Shown here: positions 42,148 to 49,674 of the stretch, piece by piece | How positions within the stretch are numbered: position 1 is the first letter of the stretch | How the letters are laid out: the number at the start of each line of letters is the position of its first letter | From: JAEUOS01 sp965279115 | GTDB lineage: Bacteria > Pseudomonadota > Gammaproteobacteria > Burkholderiales > JAEUOS01 | Length of the DNA stretch: 64,000 nucleotides | Direction: 5' to 3' | NCBI GenBank assembly: GCA_965279115.1 | Contig: OZ257137.1 | Span: 248,001 to 312,000, forward strand | Notes under the pieces: model-generated | Told to the model about the DNA's origin: nothing | Database searches by the model: none | What the model saw: the letters and a program-made list of their open reading frames with translations, nothing else | Position numbers and translations under genes: made by a program

Positions 42148-43310
42148 AGCAGTTTCTCAACCTGCATGATTTTTCGCCGGCAGCAAAGCGACGCCTTCCG
42201 CGCAGCATTCACGAGTTCATCGAAGGCGGCGCCGAGGACGGCCGTTCCGTGCAAGGCAATCGCTCGGTTTTCGATGCAATGAAGTTCCAGCCGCGCGTGC
42301 TTGTCGATACCTCGGCGCGCTCGGCCGTCGCATCCTGCCTGGGTGAGCGCTTTTCGGCGCCTTTCGGCATCGCCCCGATGGGCGCGGCGGGTGTTGCCGC
42401 CTTTTGGGGCGACCTGGTGCTGGCGCGCGCGGCTGCAAAATCGCAGATCCCTTTCGTGCTCAGCGGCAGCTCGCTGGTGGCCATGGAGCGGGTGATTGCA
42501 GAGAATCCCCGCGCCTGGTTTCAGATCTATGCATCCACCGCTCAGACGGAGAACGACGCGTTGCTGGCACGCGCTGCCGCAAGCGGGTTCGCCACGCTGG
42601 TGGTCACCGTCGACGTTCCGGTGGCCGGCAACCGCGAACGCGATATCCGTAACGGCTATGCCTCGCCGCTCAAGCCCAACGCAAGGCTGGCGCTGGATTG
42701 CCTGCTGCACCCGCGCTGGCTCGTCGGAACCCTGATGCGCACGCTGGCGACCGAAGGCTTGCCGCATTTCGAGAATTTCGGCACCGGGCGCGCGCCCATG
42801 ATCTCCCGGCAGGCAACACGCTCCCACCGCCGCGACAATCTTTCCTGGGCCACGCTGGAACGGATGCGCGCGCAATGGAAGGGACGCTTGATCATCAAGG
42901 GCGTGCTGTGCGCTGAAGACGCGGAGAAGGCGCGGCAAATCGGCGTGGATGCAGTGATCGTCTCCAACCACGGCGGGCGGCAACTCGACGGCGCGATCGA
43001 GCCGCTGGCGGTGCTGCCGGCGATCAGTGTCTGCGCAGGCCGGATGGAAGTGCTGTGCGACAGCGGGATCCGGCGCGGGACGGATGTGCTCAAGGCGCTT
43101 GCAGCGGGCGCATCGTTCACCTTCATCGGGCGTCCGTTCCTGCAGGCCGCCGCGGTCGGCGGCGAAGCCGGCGTGCTGCATGCCATCGACCTCATGAAGG
43201 CGGAGATCCTGCGCTCGATGGCCCTGTTGGGTTGCGCAGACTTCTCCGACTTGCCAGCGCGGGTGGTGCTACCCGCATCCGGGACGGCGGCGCTCCGATC
43301 TTCGGACTGA
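42144..43310 (+). CDS. FMN-dependent alpha-hydroxy-acid oxidase/dehydrogenase
   Basis: A 388-residue member of the lactate/mandelate/glycolate oxidase family. Visible residues are the WFQIYAST tyrosine region, VVTVDVPVAGNRERDIRNGY, the lysine in LIIKGVL, the catalytic base and arginine in VIVSNHGGRQLDGA, and the FMN-phosphate segment CDSGIRRGTDVLKALAAGASFTFIGRPF. It oxidises 2-hydroxy acids to 2-oxo acids. Start and stop overlap show coupling with the aldolase, so it may process a hydroxy acid released in the same pathway. A membrane-insertion loop is suggested by LALDCLLHPRWLVGTL. Confidence 0.87.
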   Translation: MKQFLNLHDFSPAAKRRLPRSIHEFIEGGAEDGRSVQGNRSVFDAMKFQPRVLVDTSARSAVASCLGERFSAPFGIAPMGAAGVAAFWGDLVLARAAAKSQIPFVLSGSSLVAMERVIAENPRAWFQIYASTAQTENDALLARAAASGFATLVVTVDVPVAGNRERDIRNGYASPLKPNARLALDCLLHPRWLVGTLMRTLATEGLPHFENFGTGRAPMISRQATRSHRRDNLSWATLERMRAQWKGRLIIKGVLCAEDAEKARQIGVDAVIVSNHGGRQLDGAIEPLAVLPAISVCAGRMEVLCDSGIRRGTDVLKALAAGASFTFIGRPFLQAAAVGGEAGVLHAIDLMKAEILRSMALLGCADFSDLPARVVLPASGTAALRSSD

Positions 43311-43314
43311 TCGC

Positions 43315-43332
43315 CCGCCCGGCACGGGGCGG
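43315..43332. terminator. GC-rich hairpin between convergent genes
   Basis: A 6-bp perfect stem CCGCCC/GGGCGG with a 6-base loop fills the 29-bp gap between the convergent oxidase (stop 43310) and CoA-transferase (stop 43340) genes. No T-tract, so termination is only suggested. Confidence 0.35.
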
Positions 43333-43339
43333 CCACGCG

Positions 43340-44518
43340 TCAGCGTTCCAGAGTAGCCAGGTCGATGCCGAACTCCGCCAGCACCTCCGCCGTATGCTCG
43401 CCATGGCGCGGCGGATGACGGGTGATCGACTGCGGTGTCTCGCTGAAGATGACCGGCGGTGCCAGGACGCGGATGGCGCCTTCGGTGGGGTGCTGCATTT
43501 CGCGCACCAGGCCCACGGCCTTGATATGCGGGTCGTTGATCAGATCGTTGGCATTGTTGACCGGCGCGTAGGGAATGTCGCAGCGCTCCAGGCCGGCCAT
43601 CCATTCCGCTGAGCTTTTTTTCCTTACCTCCGCAGCCAGAAACCGGTACACCGCGTCATAGCTGCGGGTGCGCGTGGCATGGTCGTGGAACATCGGGTTT
43701 TGCGCGAACTCCTCCGGACGGCCGATGAAATCAAAGAAGCTCTTCCAGTGATCGTCGGTGTAGACCAGGATCGACAGGAATCCGTCGGCGGTCTGGTAGG
43801 GGCGGCGGTCCGGCGAAAGCAGGCGGTTGTAGCCGATCGGGCCCAGGGGCGGCTCGAAACTGTAGCCGCCCATGTGGTCGCTCAGGACGAACTGCGTCAT
43901 GATCTCGAACATCGGCACTTCGACTTCCTGCCCGCGGCCGGTGCGCTCCTTGTGCACCAGCGCCGCAAGAATCGCGTGCACCGCCGTGATGCCGGAAATC
44001 TTGTCGGCGAGATTGACCGGCACGTACTGCGGGTTGCCGCCCTGCGCCGTGCTGATCAACGCCGGAATGCCGGAGATGCCCTGCATCAGGTCGTCGAAGG
44101 CCGGTCGCTCGCGATACGGGCCAGCCTGCCCATAGCCCACTAGTGATACATAGACGATGTCCGGCTTGGCGGCCTTGACGTCCTTGTAGCCCAGTTTCAG
44201 GCGCTTCAAGGCCAGCGGCCGCACGTTGGTGACGAAGATGTCGGCGCTTTCGCACATCTTGAGCAGGGCCGCATGGCCTGCCCTGGACTTGGCGTCGAGC
44301 ACGACGCTGCGCTTGTTGCGGTTGCACTGCAGGAACACCGAACCCATCTTCGGGCTTTTCATCGCGCCGGCCATGCGCAGCAGGTCGCCCTTGGCGTCCT
44401 CGATCTTGATCACGTCGGCGCCGTAGTCGGCGAGGATCTGGGTGGCGTACGGGCCCATCAGCACCGACGACATGTCGACGATGCGGATCCCCGCGAGCGG
44501 GCCGGTGGCTTTTTTCAT
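43340..44518 (-). CDS. CaiB/BaiF-family class III CoA-transferase
   Basis: A 392-residue family III CoA-transferase, which activates a carboxylic acid by exchange with a CoA thioester such as succinyl-CoA. It shows GIRIVDMSSVLMGPYATQILADYGADVIKIED, NRNKRSVVLDAKS, the catalytic aspartate segment RPAFDDLMQGISGI, and GRGQEVEVPMFEIM. The start ATG at 44518 gives a standard N-terminus; 12 extra codons upstream are unlikely. It is the last gene of a minus-strand unit headed by a TetR gene and followed inside by a Bug receptor and an acyl-CoA dehydrogenase. Confidence 0.88.
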   Translation of the reverse strand: MKKATGPLAGIRIVDMSSVLMGPYATQILADYGADVIKIEDAKGDLLRMAGAMKSPKMGSVFLQCNRNKRSVVLDAKSRAGHAALLKMCESADIFVTNVRPLALKRLKLGYKDVKAAKPDIVYVSLVGYGQAGPYRERPAFDDLMQGISGIPALISTAQGGNPQYVPVNLADKISGITAVHAILAALVHKERTGRGQEVEVPMFEIMTQFVLSDHMGGYSFEPPLGPIGYNRLLSPDRRPYQTADGFLSILVYTDDHWKSFFDFIGRPEEFAQNPMFHDHATRTRSYDAVYRFLAAEVRKKSSAEWMAGLERCDIPYAPVNNANDLINDPHIKAVGLVREMQHPTEGAIRVLAPPVIFSETPQSITRHPPRHGEHTAEVLAEFGIDLATLER

Positions 44519-44588
44519 GCTGGATTCTCCATGTGCGCGCGCCTGCGCCACCACCCACAGGGGCAGCGCAGGTCATACGCGCTGGCGC

Positions 44589-46460
44589 TCAGACGAGCGA
44601 CGTTTCCTTGACTGGAGCCGCTGCCTTTTTCGCCACCTGCGCCTTGCGCGGCCGGGCGTCACCCACCAGTGCCGCAGCATCGGCCAGGGTGGCGGTGCAC
44701 TGGTCCTTGAAAAGGTAGTCGTAGGCTGGCTGTTCCCAGGCGCCGTCCGGCGGCGCGAGCGGGTCGATCGCTTCGACCCGGTGCTCGAGCACGAAGCGGC
44801 TCACCAGCAGCTTGCGCGGGTCGCCATGCGCCTGCGCGCCTTCCCAGGCGAGGATCACGGCGCTGGTCACGTTGTACAACGCGCTTGTGGCCTGGCGTGC
44901 AAGATGCTCGTCGTCCGCCGCATCCGCTACCCGGCCAGCGAAGTCAAAGCTCTTGTCCACTGCCGCGGCAAGGCGCCGTCGGTAGGACTCCGGCACCCTG
45001 CCCAGTTGCGCAATACGCTCCATCAGAAGCGCCTTGAGCGCCTCGTGCGCGCGGGCCTTGCCGATGGCACGCCGCACCACGTCGATGGCGTTGATGTTGC
45101 TCGTGCCCTCCCATACCAGGCTGATATGGGCGTCGCGCACCAGGCGCGAGTTCACCCACTCCTCGATCACGCCATTGCCGGCGCGCGACTCCAGCGCCGA
45201 GCGCGCGGCGATCACCGCGTCGCGGCAAGCGCGCATCTTGAGCAGCGGCGTGACCAGGCGCACCACCTGCTGCGCATCCTTCGACCCGTTGGCCGCCAGT
45301 TCCATCTGCACTGCCGCCAGCATCGAAATGGCAAGCGCCTGCTCGGCCGGCACAAGGATCTTCATGATCTGCCGGCGCATCAGCGGCAGGTCGATCAGCG
45401 GCGTACCGAAGGCGTCGCGATTGCGCGCCACCTGCATGGCCTCGTTGTAGCAGCGGCGCATCTGTCCGGCCGCCCGCACCCCATGCGACAGGCGCGACAT
45501 GTTGACCTCTTCCATCATCTGCTTGACGCCCTGGTCGAGGCGCCCCACCACATGGGCCTCGGCGCCTTCGAACACGACCTCGCAGGAGGCCAACGAACGG
45601 GTGCCGAGCTTGTCCTTGATGCGCACGATGCGGTACTTGTTGCGCGAGCCGTCGGCCAGGTAGCGCGGCACGGCGAACATGCCCACGCCCTTGATGCCGG
45701 CCGGCGCGCCTTCCGGCCTCGCCAGCGCCAGCGCCACATGCGCGTCGGTATGCGAGGCGAACCACTTTTCGCCGTACAGGCGCCACACGCCGTTCTCGAA
45801 GCGCGCCACGGTTTCCAGCGCGCCTACGTCCGACCCACCGGCCTTCTCGGTCATCCACTGCGTGGCGCGCCACATCTCCGACATCTTGTTCGAAAGGATT
45901 TTCGGCAGGAAATACTGCTTCAATTCCTCGCTGCCGAAGGACTTGAGCACATGCGCGGTCGCGTCGCCCATGTTGAGCGGGCACATCATGCCGATCTCTG
46001 ACTGCGCAAACAGGTACTGGAATGCGAACTTCATGATCTGCGGCACCATCCCGTCCCAGCCGAGCGCGCCTGGCACATGGCACAACGAATGGATCTGGAA
46101 GTCCTCGAAGCCGATCTTTTCCATCTGGTGATAGGCCGGGTGGTATTCCAGCCGGTCGCGGTCGCGGCCGTAGCGGTCGCGCTGCTCGAGTTGGGGTGGA
46201 TTGCGATCGACGATGCGTGCCAAGCGGTCGAGTTCGCCGCCGACGGCCTCGCCAAGCTTTTTCAGCCACGGGTCGAAGTGGGCAAACAGCCTGGCTTCGG
46301 CATTGACCTGTAGCGAAGCCTTGAGGCTGGGGTCGATATCGTAGAAATTGAGGTTCGCGCAGTCCGGCGCGACATGGCCGAAATTGCTCGGGTCATAACC
46401 GCCCGGAACGCCACCCTCGGCGATGGGGCGTGGATTTTCCTTGGTGTATTCGCTGGCCAT
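44589..46460 (-). CDS. large acyl-CoA dehydrogenase (FadE/DmdC-like)
   Basis: A 623-residue acyl-CoA dehydrogenase of the long bacterial type, adding an extra C-terminal domain to the usual 380-residue core. The FAD/substrate segments are WRATQWMTEKAGGSDVGALETVA, SCEVVFEGAEAHVVG and the conserved HISLVWEGTSNINAIDVVRRAI. The N-terminal part carries NFYDIDPSLKASLQ and HPAYHQMEKIGF. The enzyme introduces a double bond into a CoA thioester. It lies 70 bp upstream of the CoA-transferase that would make its substrate. The tail is basic (PRKAQVAKKAAAPVKE). Confidence 0.88.
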   Translation of the reverse strand: MASEYTKENPRPIAEGGVPGGYDPSNFGHVAPDCANLNFYDIDPSLKASLQVNAEARLFAHFDPWLKKLGEAVGGELDRLARIVDRNPPQLEQRDRYGRDRDRLEYHPAYHQMEKIGFEDFQIHSLCHVPGALGWDGMVPQIMKFAFQYLFAQSEIGMMCPLNMGDATAHVLKSFGSEELKQYFLPKILSNKMSEMWRATQWMTEKAGGSDVGALETVARFENGVWRLYGEKWFASHTDAHVALALARPEGAPAGIKGVGMFAVPRYLADGSRNKYRIVRIKDKLGTRSLASCEVVFEGAEAHVVGRLDQGVKQMMEEVNMSRLSHGVRAAGQMRRCYNEAMQVARNRDAFGTPLIDLPLMRRQIMKILVPAEQALAISMLAAVQMELAANGSKDAQQVVRLVTPLLKMRACRDAVIAARSALESRAGNGVIEEWVNSRLVRDAHISLVWEGTSNINAIDVVRRAIGKARAHEALKALLMERIAQLGRVPESYRRRLAAAVDKSFDFAGRVADAADDEHLARQATSALYNVTSAVILAWEGAQAHGDPRKLLVSRFVLEHRVEAIDPLAPPDGAWEQPAYDYLFKDQCTATLADAAALVGDARPRKAQVAKKAAAPVKETSLV

Positions 46461-46487
46461 GGTGGCTTCTCCGGGATGACTGCAGTG

Positions 46488-47507
46488 CTACTGGCGTTCG
46501 ATCTTCGCGTAGTCGACGATGCGGGCCCAGCGTCTGGTTTCCGCTTCGGCGAAAGATCCGAGTTGTTCCGGCGTGGTCGGAAAGGCGATCGAGCCCATGC
46601 CGGCGAGATGCTTCACCGTGGCCGGATTCCTGAGAAACGCGTTGGCGTAGGCGTTGAGCCGCTCCACAGCATCGCGCGGGGTCCTGGCCGGCACGAACAT
46701 CGCGACCCAGGCCGTCAATTCGAAGTCGACCAGCCCGGCCTCGGCCAGGGTGGGCGCATCCGGAAGCGTCGCCACGCGCGCCGCGCTGGTCACCGCCAGT
46801 ACCCGCACCAGGCCCTTGCTCACCATGCCTGCCGCGCTGATCGGGTCGCCGAAGACACTGTCGATCTGCCCGCCGACCAGGTCGGTCAGGGCCTGCGGCG
46901 AGCCCTTGTAGGGCACATTGAGCAAATCCACGCCCGCCGCCACTTTCATCGCCTCGCCGGCACCCCGCCCGGTCTGGCTGCTGGTGCCGAAGGTGAGTGG
47001 CTTGGTGGCCCGGCGGGCCCGTGCGATGAAGTCCGCGATCGATTCCACCGGGGAGTCGGACTTGACGGCCAGGATGATCGGTATCTTCACCAGCCCGGCC
47101 ACCGGCAGGAAATCCGCCTTCGGGTCGAACGGCAGCGACTTGAAGATGCTCGCGTTGGCCGCGTGAGTGGAATTGGTGGTGATGAAGACCGTGTAGCCGT
47201 CGCCGGCGGCGCGCGCCACCTGCGTGGCGGCGATGTTGCCATCCGCGCCCGGCTTGTTCTCGACCACCACCGGCACCTTCGCCTCCTGGCTCATGCTGTT
47301 GGCCAGCATGCGGGCAATGGTGTCAGTCGCGCTGCCGGCCGGGAACGGCGCCACCAGCGTGATCTGCCGGGCGGGATAGGGCCTGACCTCCTGCGCCACG
47401 GATGGCGTGCCGGTAAGCGCGCCCAGCAGCGACAAGGTCAATGCGCACGGGACAGCCCATCGCGTCGCAGCGCCGGCCCTCGCCTGCCTTTCATTCTTCC
47501 ATCTCAT
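46488..47507 (-). CDS. Bug/TctC-family periplasmic receptor
   Basis: A 339-residue receptor with a Sec leader (PCALTLSLLGALTGTPSVAQ) and the segments YPARQITLVAPFPAGSATDTIARMLAN, VVVENKPGADGNIAATQVARAAGDGYTV, VPYKGSPQALTDLVGGQ and PDAPTLAEAGLVDFELTAW. ATG at 47507 follows GGGAG. It sits 27 bp upstream of the acyl-CoA dehydrogenase gene and 66 bp downstream of TetR, so uptake and CoA activation appear to be one regulated unit. Confidence 0.9.
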   Translation of the reverse strand: MRWKNERQARAGAATRWAVPCALTLSLLGALTGTPSVAQEVRPYPARQITLVAPFPAGSATDTIARMLANSMSQEAKVPVVVENKPGADGNIAATQVARAAGDGYTVFITTNSTHAANASIFKSLPFDPKADFLPVAGLVKIPIILAVKSDSPVESIADFIARARRATKPLTFGTSSQTGRGAGEAMKVAAGVDLLNVPYKGSPQALTDLVGGQIDSVFGDPISAAGMVSKGLVRVLAVTSAARVATLPDAPTLAEAGLVDFELTAWVAMFVPARTPRDAVERLNAYANAFLRNPATVKHLAGMGSIAFPTTPEQLGSFAEAETRRWARIVDYAKIERQ

Positions 47508-47573
47508 GTCTTGCTCCCTTATACGTTCAGTTTTCTGCTTTTCGCCCGCAAATCAAGCGGTGACGGGGTGTAC

Positions 47574-48278
47574 TCAAGCAGCTGCGCCCGGCTTTCGCCC
47601 CGGCAGTGCCGGCCACTCGCGCGGCGCCGTGCCCGGCGCACCATAGGCCAGCGCAATACCTTCATAGGTCCAGCGCAACAGGTCGTCCAGCCGATCGAAG
47701 TTCGCCGCAAAACGCGTTACCTGACCGGTAGCTGAGATCAGGCTGGCGATTTGCAGTGTGATGCCGTCAACCGGGGCGTCGGCACGCAGTTCACCACCAT
47801 CCACGGTGGACTGGATGCCGGTGTTGATGTGGTCCTCGATCTTGCGCAATGTGGCGCGAATCACGCGCCGCATTTCGTCCGTGAGCGAGTCCGCGTCCAT
47901 CGAAAAGCGTGCCAGGAGGCCCCACAGCCGGCCGCCCTTGCCGCCCGGGTTGAACTGCAGGTATTGCTCATGCGCCCAGCCGCGCATGGCCACGAATTTG
48001 TCGAAAAGGGTCGTGTCGCGCCCCGCCCACACGCCCTCCATGGCGGACACCGTCTCCCTGGCCACCCGAGTGAGCACCGCATTGGCGAGCACCGGTTTGG
48101 TCCGGAAGTAATAATGGATGTTCGAGTGCGAGATGCCGAGTTCGCGCGCGATGTCTAGGTAGCTCACCCCGTTGTAGCCGTGCGTGATGAAGAGCCGCGC
48201 CGCGATCGACTCAATGCGGGCCTGCAGGTCCGGCTCAGCCTCGGCTTTCGTGACGGCATTGCCCATCCGACTTGCCAT
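47574..48278 (-). CDS. TetR-family transcriptional regulator (autoregulated)
   Basis: A 234-residue TetR-type repressor with HTH at about residues 21-66 (SIAARLFITHGYNGVSYLDIARELGISHSNIHYYFRTKPVLANAVL). The ligand domain is of normal size and ends with PALPGRKPGAAA. The ATG at 48278 follows GGAGGG at six bases; the open frame upstream to 48341 has no such site. A near-consensus promoter and two TGACA-N4-TGTCA-like repeats lie just upstream, so it likely represses itself and the downstream Bug, acyl-CoA dehydrogenase and CoA-transferase genes until a CoA ester or free acid is bound. Confidence 0.88.
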   Translation of the reverse strand: MASRMGNAVTKAEAEPDLQARIESIAARLFITHGYNGVSYLDIARELGISHSNIHYYFRTKPVLANAVLTRVARETVSAMEGVWAGRDTTLFDKFVAMRGWAHEQYLQFNPGGKGGRLWGLLARFSMDADSLTDEMRRVIRATLRKIEDHINTGIQSTVDGGELRADAPVDGITLQIASLISATGQVTRFAANFDRLDDLLRWTYEGIALAYGAPGTAPREWPALPGRKPGAAA

Positions 48279-48362
48279 GCGGTTCCCTCCATGCAATTTC
48301 CGGGCGCGCAACCCGGCCCTGCAACCGAAGTCAGCTGGCAATCATGCGCGGCGCGGCCGGGC

Positions 48363-48376
48363 TGACAGACATCTCA
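48363..48376. promoter_or_regulatory. operator-like dyad, second copy (TGACA-N4-TCTCA)
   Basis: Matches the better copy at 48422-48435 in 10 of 14 positions and keeps the 5-4-5 spacing with one mismatch in the dyad. It overlaps the expected transcription start of the TetR promoter. Confidence 0.4.
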
Positions 48377-48382
48377 GGATCG

Positions 48383-48411
48383 ATTGTATGCCCTCCAGGC
48401 AACGGGGTCAA
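48383..48411 (-). promoter_or_regulatory. near-consensus sigma70 promoter of the TetR-led operon
   Basis: On the minus strand TTGACC and TACAAT are separated by exactly 17 bases; each hexamer matches consensus in five of six positions. It points at the TetR ATG 105 bp downstream. It is flanked by the two dyads. Confidence 0.7.
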
Positions 48412-48421
48412 CATTAATGTC

Positions 48422-48435
48422 TGACATGGATGTCA
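48422..48435. promoter_or_regulatory. operator-like dyad TGACA-TGGA-TGTCA
   Basis: A perfect 5-4-5 inverted repeat (TGACAT-GG-ATGTCA when counted as 6-2-6) just upstream of the -35 box of the TetR promoter. With the second copy at 48363 it brackets the promoter, a layout expected for a cooperatively binding repressor. Confidence 0.55.
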
Positions 48436-48595
48436 AAACGACGGCGGCGGACGGCATGGTGGGCGCAACCGTCGCGGCCGCGCGCCGACGGACATGAATA
48501 CTGTGCGACAACAGGAAGGCGTGGTGACTGCTGGGTAAGGGCCGCCCCTGACCGATTCCGCTCGACTGCTACCGGAAAAGGGCGGCCGTCCCGAT

Positions 48596-49414
48596 TCAAA
48601 GGCCTTTGGTGGCAACTACCCGCAAAAATGTTGCAGGAATGACCGTCTCGTTCGGCTGCTGACTTGCATTTTGCTGCGTGAAAAGCGCTTCGAGTTCGCT
48701 TTGCAACTGAGCGGATTTCCCCGCGTGCTCCGCTGCGGCAAATGCGTTGATCGTCGGTCCGTAGTAATCCCGGAAGACGCCCAAAAACTCCGCGGGACTG
48801 CCGGGAAACCGGAACGTGTACGTGTCCTTGTGGGTAGCAACGTTGCCGCCCGCAATGCCCGCGGCCTCAAACCGGGCGCGCACCTCCGCTTCGATCCCCC
48901 AGGCCATCGGGCTGACAAATCCTGCCGGCGGTGGTGGCGAATAGGCCGAACTTGTCTTGAGGATCTGTGCCACCAGCGTGGGGTCATTCGGTATCCAGTT
49001 GCCCATGATAATGCGGCCACCGGGCCGGGTCACCCGGACCATTTCCCGCGCAACATCGAGCGGCTGCGGCGCGAACATGGCACCGAAGATGCTCACCACC
49101 AGGTCGAACGAGGCATCCTCAAGGCCGGTCAAGGCCCGGGCGTCGCCTTGTTGAAACCTGCAATTTGCGACGCCCTCACCCGCGGCGCGCCGATTGCCCG
49201 CTTCCACCAGGTTGCGGGCGATATCCACACCGAGAACGTCGGCGCCCAGGCGCGCCATGGGGAGCGCCGTCGTGCCGTCGCCACACCCCAGGTCCAGCGC
49301 CTTCATGCCTGGTGTGATCGAAAAATTGCGCGCCAGTGCTTCGCCGCTGTCGCGCATGGTGGCGGCGATGCGGGTGAAGTCGCCCTTTTCCCAGAGTTCC
49401 TGATTCGGATTCAT
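48596..49414 (-). CDS. class I SAM-dependent methyltransferase (UbiE-like)
   Basis: A 272-residue methyltransferase. Motif I is LDLGCGDGTTALPMARLGADVLGVDIA (residues about 39-65), with FQQGDARAL and FDLVVSIFGAMFAPQPLDVAREMVRVTRPGGRIIMGNW giving the later motifs. The C-terminal part contains RFPGSPAEFLGVFRDYYGPTINAF. The substrate is not recognisable; such proteins act on quinones, small acids or arsenite. The ATG at 49414 is well placed before the fold. The gene lies 260 bp downstream of a CadC/TPR-type regulator, with hairpins in between, so it may have its own promoter. Confidence 0.85.
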   Translation of the reverse strand: MNPNQELWEKGDFTRIAATMRDSGEALARNFSITPGMKALDLGCGDGTTALPMARLGADVLGVDIARNLVEAGNRRAAGEGVANCRFQQGDARALTGLEDASFDLVVSIFGAMFAPQPLDVAREMVRVTRPGGRIIMGNWIPNDPTLVAQILKTSSAYSPPPPAGFVSPMAWGIEAEVRARFEAAGIAGGNVATHKDTYTFRFPGSPAEFLGVFRDYYGPTINAFAAAEHAGKSAQLQSELEALFTQQNASQQPNETVIPATFLRVVATKGL

Positions 49415-49611
49415 GATTCATTTCCTTATTGTGGTTTGGCTTCCCGGTGGACCGGGAAAAGATCCGGAGTGCCTGTCATTGAGACCCGGATGAAGGTTCC
49501 GGCATTCCTTCGGCATTTCACGGGCGACCTGCAATGCCGCCGCCCATGGATCAAAGGTAACGGGCCCCGCAACGCAAGACTTTGAGGCGGGCTTGGTTTT
49601 TGCCCTAGATT

Positions 49612-49652
49612 CGCTTGAGAAGCGCGTAGTGAATCGCCTGATGCGTCAGGCG
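49612..49652. terminator. two adjacent hairpins after the CadC/TPR regulator gene
   Basis: CGCTT/AAGCG with a GAG loop (49612-49624) and CGCCTGA/TCAGGCG with a TGCG loop (49635-49652), 23 bp or more beyond the regulator stop. Neither is followed by a clear T-tract on the minus strand, so they may terminate weakly. Confidence 0.4.
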
Positions 49653-49674
49653 CTTCGGCCGTGGGCCCTGCGGC

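Larger units (their letters stand above)
48279..48595. other. 317-bp intergenic region without a gene
   Basis: No convincing coding sequence; the short open frames on both strands lack domain similarity and start signals. The part nearest the TetR gene holds its promoter, two operator-like dyads and a 10-bp palindrome ACATTAATGT (48411-48420). The part from about 48440 to 48595 holds nothing I can identify; it follows the stop of the methyltransferase gene (48596). Confidence 0.7.

Noticed and set aside
48430..48642. Short open frames in the gap between the TetR and methyltransferase genes
   Set aside because: No ribosome-binding site, no similarity to any family, and arginine-rich composition typical of non-coding GC-rich DNA.
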